Assembly: GCA_963995505.1 (NCBI GenBank)
Contig: OZ023198.1
Location: 930,001-994,000, forward strand
Source of the DNA: Hypericum androsaemum
Lineage: Eukaryota; Streptophyta; Magnoliopsida; Malpighiales; Hypericaceae
Direction of reading: 5' to 3'
Length of the DNA: 64,000 nt
Part shown: in pieces, positions 57,019 through 64,000 of the stretch
Layout: the number at the start of each line of letters is the position of its first letter
Numbering within the stretch: the first letter of the stretch is position 1
Made by a program: the position numbers and the translations under genes
The notes under the pieces: generated by a model
The model's database searches: none
Told to the model about the DNA's origin: nothing
Seen by the model: only the letters and a program-made list of their open reading frames with translations

Positions 57019-57375
57019 CTAGCGCAACTTGAAAGTCTTCCACTTGCTTAACCTAAACCCCTTGTGCTTCTTGTCTATGAAGCTATCTGCTTCATAGTTC
57101 GCGTCCTCGTCTTCGATAACTTGTTGTCGATCAGTCACCTGGACCTTCTTGCCAGCTTTCGGGGCGACGGGGCTGATCGTCCTCTTCATCTGCTGTTGTT
57201 CCTGAGGCACCTCGTCGTCTTCTTCATATGCTGCCTTGTTCTTGAAGATCGTATGGAGATTCGAGTACTGAGGGGGTTCGGCAAGGGTAGGAGTCCTTGC
57301 CATCTTGATTAGGTGCTCGTGGTACTTACTTGAGGTCTCCCAGCCGAACTGCTGTTGCTGCCTGGCTCTAGACAT
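57019..57375 (-). CDS. small hydrophilic protein, unknown
   Basis: Intact single-exon frame of 118 residues from ATG 57375: MSRARQQQQFGWETSSKYHE, then ARTPTLAEPPQYSNLHTIFK, an acidic/Gln stretch (EEDDEVPQEQQQ), then EDEDANYEADSFIDKKHKGF and the terminal KWKTFKLR. There are no membrane segments or Cys, and it looks intrinsically disordered. I do not recognise the family. Evidence that it was a real gene is the codon-preserving frame and a decayed tandem copy at 60664-60790 in the same orientation. Confidence 0.6.
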   Translation of the reverse strand: MSRARQQQQFGWETSSKYHEHLIKMARTPTLAEPPQYSNLHTIFKNKAAYEEDDEVPQEQQQMKRTISPVAPKAGKKVQVTDRQQVIEDEDANYEADSFIDKKHKGFRLSKWKTFKLR

Positions 57376-58200
57376 GTTTGTGTGTTAAGTTTGCTCTTGA
57401 TGAGAAACCTGTTGTTAATGGATGCCAATTTATACACCAAGTGGTATGGTATCTTTATTTTTGGTTTATACACGTGTAACATTGTTGTGTTCTCAATAAC
57501 TCGAGCTCGAAACATTTTAGTTAAGCTAAAATAACGCCCTGACTGATTGATGTGGTATCTTTATTATCAAAAGATAAGAGTGTGAATCAAATTCCTCTGA
57601 TGTCATCAACAACATTTTCTTCCGGGAATCACATTCCCTTGACCTTGAGGGAAGGAATGGTTTGAGTGGTAATCACTGTGTAGTGCCAGATTGTCATGTT
57701 AATCCCATTATGATCCACGACGTTTAAACTTCAATCGTTACTGGAAGCTCCAGAAGAGTTTGAAAGGAGCCAGAATATATTTTCTCTGTTACTAATTTGG
57801 ATCTCTAATTCGGGGATTTTTTTTCTAATTTAGATTGTCTCTTACTCTACTTGATCAGCTGATAGAAGTGAATGGGGAATTTCAGATGTTCTTTGCTCAG
57901 GTTGTAGAAGAGGAGTTGTAATCGTGTTTTTTAGTAGGATTGTCCCCTACTCTATTTTGCAATTTCGTGGAACAAAATTGATTTTCCATTTTTTCACATT
58001 TAGCATCACAAAACCTGTTTATTTGTCTTTTGAATTTGTGAAATTTCGATATTACAGCTAAATTCCGATCCCAAATTTAATTCGGTATCTAATATCGAAT
58101 TAAATTAGGGATCGGGATCGGTATAGGATTTTTTTAAATTTCTGTATTCGAGATATTTGGTATTCAGTATTTGAGATCGGGATATCCCGAATGCACACCC
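57376..58200. other. promoter side of small gene and spacer
   Basis: To about 57775 it is duplicated at 60800-61198 (shared CAATCGTTACTGGAA, GAGTTTGAAAGGAGCCAGAA). The rest is AT-rich with ATCGGGATC/ATATCGAATT-type simple repeats near 58075-58190. Confidence 0.55.
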
Positions 58201-58690
58201 CTATTTATAACTATACCTGTTATAATCCAAGGTCCCTAACGAAAATAAATTATCATGATGTTTTGGACGTGATGAGATAAAAAGCCAGTCACCATCGGAC
58301 CCATCCGAATATGTGGCTATGTTTGTGGATGCTGATCCCTTTTTTAACATTTCTTGATTCCCAGTTCTTCGTGGATAGTCCCCTTTCATGTGTCGTTTTT
58401 CTCCGTGTTTGAAGCAATTTCTGTTGAACTTCTTTGACACCGACTTAAATCCTCTTCCACCTTTTTCTTTTCTTCGATCCTCTGTCTCTGCATTGACCTT
58501 TTCTTGCTGAACCAACAGATCCTTGACTTGTCTTTGTCATAATTCAGTATTCGTCGTTCCTTCGAACTTCGCATGGTCAAACTTCATGCCAAAACCCAGC
58601 CATCTTTCCATAAATGCTCTTGATACCAATTTGTTATGAGTATTCTACACATTCGTGTTTACGCGCTTCGGCTGTCCTAACAATTTATAT
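58201..58690 (-). mobile_element. Copia gag fragment with primer site
   Basis: Minus-strand remnants include FKHGEKRHMKGDYPRRTGNQ, a zinc knuckle with its Cys lost, and ASTNIATYSDGSDGDWLFIS, homologous to the Copia copies at 22366-22950 and 28200-28320. The primer site TGGTATCAAGAGC (complement at 58619-58631) is followed on the plus strand by TGTTATGAGTATTCTAC..GTCCTAACA, a short LTR-end-like unit. No complete LTR was found. Confidence 0.7.
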
Positions 58691-59085
58691 TAAAATCTTA
58701 ATATTATTATTTTTCCTAAAAAAGTTGAAAAATGTAAAAGAATTCCAAAATTATAAAAAAGTTCTTGAAAGTTTCAAAAAAAATGGACAAAGGTCAAAAT
58801 AGTAAAAGTAAAATTTAAAATCAAGAAAAACTCAAAATCAAAGTATAAAAAGAAAGGTTTTTCTTGATTAAAATAAAAAAAAGAATGGACAAAGGTATCT
58901 TCTAATAATTCACGAAATTTAAGTGCCTTCATCCGATCATATAGTTATTGACTAGAGTAAGTTATCCCAACGAGATAGAAAGTATAAACCAAACAACAAA
59001 TGATCTTGGTTTAACGGAGGTCTTGCTTAAATCCTAACAAAGTATATTCTTAATATAAAAATTTATCTTTTCTTAATATAAAAAT
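58691..59085. other. spacer, nothing seen
   Basis: A-rich sequence. The final bases supply the left target duplication of the next MULE. Confidence 0.5.
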
Positions 59086-60255
59086 GGGCAAATTACCTTC
59101 ACGTCTCTGTACTTTGGTCACTCTCCCCCTAGGGTCCCTGGATTTTGGAAAAAGATTATCCCGTCCCTAATTTTTGATGATAATAGACTCTCGGGTCTTT
59201 GGAGCCAGAATATTCTATATTCTCCGGCGAACCCCCACCTGAAATGACCAAAATACCCCTCACACTTAAAAAAAAACCCATCCTTTATCCCCTTCATCTT
59301 CTTCCTCCCACCCATCATCTTCTTCAACTCCTCTCTTCTTCCCCAGAAATTAAAATCAACCCAGAGACAAAAAAATAAATAACAAAAAGATTTCATCCCA
59401 CCCAAAAGAAACACAGAAGATAATTACCAGATAAACCAAAAATGGGAGCTAAAAACCAACGACCCAACTCAATTCGCACAGCAACATCAAGTCAAAATTG
59501 GACAAAGCCACAGATACTTAAAGCTCCAAACTTTACCCACCCTAAGAGAAGATCGTCTGCGACAGCTGCCAAGATATCAGCTTCACCTCCCCCGGCGTGG
59601 GCCTCGACACCGACCACTGCAAGGTCCTCGTCAACATCGTTCCCGACTATCTCCTTGATGGACTGTATCATCTCTTTCAGCACCAAGTACACCTCAGGAT
59701 CTAAAAACTTGTTCCTGACTATCTCCTCGATATCGTGTGGGTCGGCGGCACCCGAAATAGCCGCGGTGGCACCGGCCCCGGCAGAGGACGTTGAGTTAGC
59801 AACGGAGACCATATCTAGTGCAAAGACTCAATCTTTACGCTTCTTTCTAATGGTAGTAGCGAGGAGAATGGAGGAGAGAAGCATGAGAGGGATATGATGA
59901 TGGTATATTTGGTTGGGTCAATTCTAGATCTGGGTGGATTTTTTTTTTCTCCTTCTCCATTTTTTCAATTGATTTTATTAGATCTAGCAACTCATAAATT
60001 GGTTTTGTTGTGGGGAAAAAGATGAAGTGGGGAAGAAGATGAAATGGGAAATGATGGAATTTTTGATTAAATTGAAAAGGAAGGGCATTTTGGTCATTTC
60101 AAGTGGGGCTTTGTCGGAGAATATAGAATATTTCGGCTCCAGGGACCCGAGAGTCTATTATCATCAAAACTTAGGGACGGGACAATCATTTTCCAAAATC
60201 CAGGGACCCTAGGGAGAGTGTGACCAAAGTACAGGAATGTGAAGGTAATTTGCCC
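59086..60255. mobile_element. MULE family 2, copy E
   Basis: Arms GGGCAAATTACCTTCACGTC and GTGAAGGTAATTTGCCC are inverted over about 170 bp. The 9-bp duplications TATAAAAAT are perfect (59077-59085 and 60256-60264). The interior (59440-59880) contains a moderately GC-rich stretch open on the minus strand (59492-59812; [40 protein letters not shown]). This looks like a piece of an acidic protein that I cannot identify. No transposase. Confidence 0.88.
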
Positions 60256-60264
60256 TATAAAAAT

Positions 60265-60663
60265 TTATCTTCTGGTAGTAGTGTTTCGTGTTGATGCCTC
60301 TTTAAGTTGCCTGTAAAAACTATGTATATCTTTTTGCTATAATATTTTTCATATGAAGTTGAACGCCTTGCTGCTGTCAGAAAAGCTGCTTTGTCGGGTT
60401 CAGATTCAAGTCGAGTATCACTTCTTCTACTGCCTCACTACGTATCTGTTTAAATTCCCAACTCAGTGGAAACCAATAAAAGAATGGAAACGAATTGAGG
60501 CACAAAACACTGTTATTAGTTGGCTCCATAACTTGTAACAAGCAAGCTGATTTACACAACACAGAGGCTATATTTATTTAGTTATGTTAACCTTCTTCGG
60601 GTTTAAAGGTTCATTATAGAACAACCAACACTTGGACTGTAAAGCAGGGCAAGGTTTATTTAT
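60265..60663. other. spacer; start of tandem duplication
   Basis: From about 60442 (GTATCTGTTTAAATTCCCAA) the sequence parallels 56797 onward, with shared GGAAACCAATAAAAGAATGG. Confidence 0.6.
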
Positions 60664-60790
60664 TTAGCTTAAACCCCTTGTGCTTCTTGTTTCACATCCT
60701 CGTCTTCGATAACTTCTTGTCGATCAGTCTCACCTGGACCTTCTTGACAGCTTTCGGGCGAATTGCTGCTGCTGCCTGGCTCTAGACATG
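60664..60790 (-). pseudogene. decayed tandem copy of the small hydrophilic protein gene
   Basis: From ATG 60790 it reads MSRARQQQQFA and then loses the centre. The remaining pieces correspond to KKVQV..DRQ, VIEDED and KKHKGF of the copy at 57019-57375 in shifting frames, with a stop after about 19 codons. Flanks on both sides match the intact copy, so this is a tandem duplicate with internal deletions. Confidence 0.8.
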
Positions 60791-61198
60791 TTTGCGTGTT
60801 AAGTCTGCTCTTGATGAGAAACCTTGTTGTTAATGGATGTCAATTTATACACCAAACGGTATGGCATCTCTATTTTTGGTTTATACACGTGTAACACTGA
60901 TACGTTTTCAATAGCCCGAACTCGAGAAATCTTGGTTAACCTAAAATAACGACAGTGCACCCTCGCTGATTGATGTGGTATCTTTATTATCAAAAGATCA
61001 GGTGTGAATTCAATTCCTCTTTTGTCATCAACATAATTTTCTACGGGGAATCGCATTCCCTTGGGAAAAAGGAATGGTTTTCGGGTGGTGATCACTGTTT
61101 AGGTGCCAGATTGTCATGTTTAGCGAATTAGGATCCGCCATTTTTAAACATCAATCGTTACTGGAATCTCCAGGAAGAGTTTGAAAGGAGCCAGAATA

Positions 61199-61988
61199 CT
61201 TAATAGTGAGCCATTAAATCAATCCAATTATCGCAACTGATATTTCTTATGAAAAAAAAATCATGATCAATGGATATATCCAAATCCAGACCCATTAGAT
61301 CTTGATATTTTCAACGTTACTAATTTGGATCTCGAAATTTATTTGTAAATGGATCTGGAGATATATATATACACATGCACACAGATTATGCTCATCATTT
61401 GTATGTAATGCTTCTCGAAGATCATTCTATTGATGTTTTTTATGCACATGATCCGACATAGCTACCGACACAGATACCGGATCGTTTTTTCACTTATTAT
61501 ACAAAATCTCGAATTTTTGGTACTGACCATCCGGTTGGACCGGCCGAACAAGATGAAATTGTTTTTGATTTTGTTACATTAAGAAAAGATTAAATTAGAG
61601 AATTTTGAAAAGATTAAATTAGAGAATTTTGATTGTTATAAACAACGATCTTTTCTTTGCAATAACATTAAAAACATTTAGCATTATTTGACATTTAAAT
61701 TAAGTCGCCTCCCGGTAGATTTTTTAAAGCATTGCGCAATAGTAATGGACCAGAAACAGCAGAGAATCAGAAAGAACTGGACCCTTTTGGTTCATGAATT
61801 AACAATAGACACGGTACCCAAATAACTAAGAACTGAACGATGGTGAGGAGATCATAATTCTAGAGAGCAGCAAAATACATAAACACGATAAATAAAACAA
61901 AATATTTAGAATTCTAAAAAAAATACATAAACACGGTACTTAATTATTGATGATAATTACGCGTTAAGCAAGTTCCGGACACGAACAC

Positions 61989-62023
<35 letters not shown>

Positions 62024-62190
62024 CCAACTAAGAAATCCAACACTCAGAACCCAGAGTTAGCTGGTTCTCCCCGAAATGCAAACCTAGTAGATCCAGGAAG
62101 CACACACCCTATAGAAGGTCCCAGCAGACCACTTTTATTTAGATTAGCTATGTACTTTTAGAGACTTCCATCGGCATCTTCAACTTGAGC
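61199..62190. other. spacer between small-gene copy and NBR1
   Basis: AT-rich; holds an (AT)n tract at 61992-62019 and, at the end, the presumed NBR1 3' UTR. Direct repeats of AAAGATTAAATTAGAGAATTTTGA lie near 61585-61632 (24-bp unit, two copies). No gene. Confidence 0.55.
61992..62019. repeat. (AT)n microsatellite
   Basis: AT dinucleotide run about 170 bp beyond the NBR1 stop codon. Confidence 0.9.
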
Positions 62191-64000
62191 CTAAGCCTTC
62201 TCCCCGGCCAGGAGATCCATAACCACGCCCTTGATGCTCCCCTTGTTCTTCTTCAGCAGCTTCTTGTTCTTCTCGGTGTCGTCGAAACCCTGCAACAGAA
62301 GATCTTGCGGTGAAATAGAAGAATTACAAGCTTTTGCAATCGTAGTCGAACGATAACGCAAAGGAAAGATCAGCAGGCGTGGTACTTTACCATCTCATGC
62401 AGTTCCCACAGAAGAGGATCCCAGTCTTCAAATCCGCAAAGAGCATCCACAGATTTTTCCAAGTCGTACTTGTTCGTCCTCAAAACTATCTTGTTCAAGT
62501 CAACCTGCATAAAGCCCATATCCTCGAGTTCCTTTAGAAGAGTAGCCTCGACATCCTTCACACCATCCATCATGGCTGAGTTATTGCCTGTAGATACTGC
62601 TGCAGGTGAAAGATCGATGATAGGGTAAGAGATGGTTGAGGTAGAGGCAGCTTCTGGTGGAGCAGATGACAAAGCCCCACCGCCAACCAGCAAGGTATCA
62701 TCAATAGGGAAACTGAGATTTTGATCCTTTTGCTCATCAACCAAGGGTGCCACGGGGTGGGGGGCAGTAGCAGAGTTGGGTTGATCCATCAAACCACTCT
62801 CTGCTGCAGGTTGGGCATTCAGATCAACTGCAGGTTGGGCATTCAGATCAACAACTTCCGACATGTTGTAAAGAGCGGAAGCAGGAGGAAGATTCAAGTT
62901 CAAACCATAACTTGAATCACGAGATTCTTTCAGAGATGCATCAACCTTCAAAAGAAAAAATACCACTCACCAACAGTTTGAATTGCTTCATGTTTCCAAG
63001 TAAAGAACCGAAAGCAAAAAAAAAATACCTGGATAAGAACCCAGACACGTTGCCCAAATTTGAGACCAGACGGTAATGCCATCCTCCAGTACGAGATATA
63101 TCTACCAGGCAGCTGAGGAGAGGTGAAATCAACAGCAATATCCAGCTCTCCATCAATAGGAAGCCCTTTCCCGGGAATCTGAATTCAAAGAAAATATTAA
63201 CAGAATATAGAATCAGAATAGCAAGAGGATAAACAGCATTTAACTATTACTCGAGCAAAACACACCTCCAGCTCCACCATGTCTGTAGTGCTAAACTTGT
63301 CTCCTCCAATCCACACAAGCCTTGCCCCCAGTGGCCATGTAATAGAACCACTGTTGCGCAAGCGCCAAATTTTGGTGAAGGAAGTGGACGGGCTCATTAT
63401 GGTACCATCCAACACATTCACATCCAAAATAAAGCGACTATCCAACTTGGCCTTGACAGGCTTCGTCCAACCATTTCTTCTAATCATGTGCGGGGATAGA
63501 GTTGGAGGTGGTGGCGGAGGCATCCAATTGTTCTAATTTCAAGAAAGACGGACAACCGTTAGCTAGAGATCAAGCAAAATAATATATAATACCTGCTGCA
63601 TAAGAAAGTATCAAGCAACAAGTTCGGTACCATATTGTGTATCCCCTTGAAGGAACGAGGATGTCGGTGAACTATTGGCCTTTCTATCACTTCATATTCA
63701 CCTTCCTTGCCCATTTCTGTGAAACATATAGAGCATAGATCGTAATCATCTTTCCTGCCAGAGCAACAGAGGAACAACATCATACTTGTGCACTAGCACT
63801 TACAAGAATGGCAATCATATCAGTGTTAAATATATGTGTCTTACACTTTAGACTTGAACCGAGGTCCAACAATTGGATGAGCCCCGCAGCCATCGCACTG
63901 AACGCCCTTATGGAACAAACCAACCTTTGGACCATAGGAAAAGCCAATGTTCCTAAATGGGATAGTTGGAACATGAAATTTAGGTACATTGGACGGATAA
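62191..64000 (-). CDS. NBR1: NBR1-type selective autophagy receptor, 3' part (runs off window)
   Basis: Six exons read on the minus strand: from beyond 64000 to 63845, then 63631-63754, 63266-63532, 63029-63178, 62391-62945 and 62191-62289; phases fit. NBR1 binds ubiquitinated cargo and ATG8. The visible order is a ZZ zinc finger (VQCDGCGAHPIVGPRFKSK-VKDDYDLCSICF), the four-Trp NBR1 domain (DVNVLDGTIMSPSTSFTKIW, NSGSITWPLGARLVWIGGD, LPGRYISYWRMALPSG, FGQRVWVLIQVD), a low-complexity linker with a repeated LNAQPAVD/LNAQPAAE unit, and UBA1 (LLKELEDMGFMQVDLNKIVL). After that come WDPL, the expected ATG8-interacting motif, and UBA2 (GFDDTEKNKKLLKKNKGSIK, GVVMDLLAGEKA). The donor at 63631 (ATG|GTACCG) is the least certain junction. 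The PB1 domain would lie beyond the window. The gene looks functional. Confidence 0.93.

Overview
The window is nuclear DNA of a flowering plant. It has spliced genes with plant-only families (Di19 zinc-finger protein, DUF868, plastid EF-Tu with a transit peptide, a plant-type NBR1 with two C-terminal UBA domains), AT-rich spacers and many plant transposons. A woody eudicot, perhaps of the Myrtales, would fit the combination of CHS-like polyketide synthases and resveratrol-OMT-like methyltransferases, but that placement is a guess; nothing in the window fixes the species.

Layout. 0-16 kb: a LINE remnant, Mutator-like (MULE) elements, a DUF868 gene (minus), a four-exon mitochondrial-type ribosomal protein L19 gene (plus), a frameshifted coding relic, and a MULE carrying the 3' end of a BEL1-like homeobox gene. 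16-21 kb: single-exon plastid EF-Tu (plus) and a five-exon Di19 gene (minus) with a broken gene in its first intron. 21-33 kb: mostly transposons (two Copia elements, a Cassandra-type solo LTR, several MULEs) around a two-exon Bet v 1/norcoclaurine-synthase-like gene (minus) whose frame and intron are disrupted. 33-56 kb: a duplicated block (about 33.15-39.6 and 47.1-55.7 kb). Each copy has one CHS-like type III polyketide synthase (PKS) gene converging on a small Arg-rich protein gene. Between the copies lie one intact O-methyltransferase (OMT) gene and two OMT pseudogenes. 56-64 kb: a small unknown gene with a decayed tandem copy, another MULE, and the 3' part of NBR1 (minus, running off the window).

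The most coherent functional unit is the PKS-OMT-PKS neighbourhood (37.5-52.2 kb). The products suggest a local specialised-metabolism cluster making a methylated aromatic polyketide (chalcone, stilbene or acylphloroglucinol class). The PKS copies share nearly identical proximal promoters but differ in protein: copy 2 keeps most CHS-typical residues, while copy 1 has changed several.

The most striking structural feature is the MULE load. Two families have their own terminal inverted repeats. At least seven copies are bounded by readable perfect 9-bp target duplications. Each carries a different interior, and two interiors are recognisable host-gene fragments (BEL1-like homeobox, ribosomal protein S2). 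All splice sites and target duplications were read by eye; no alignment or database search was run.
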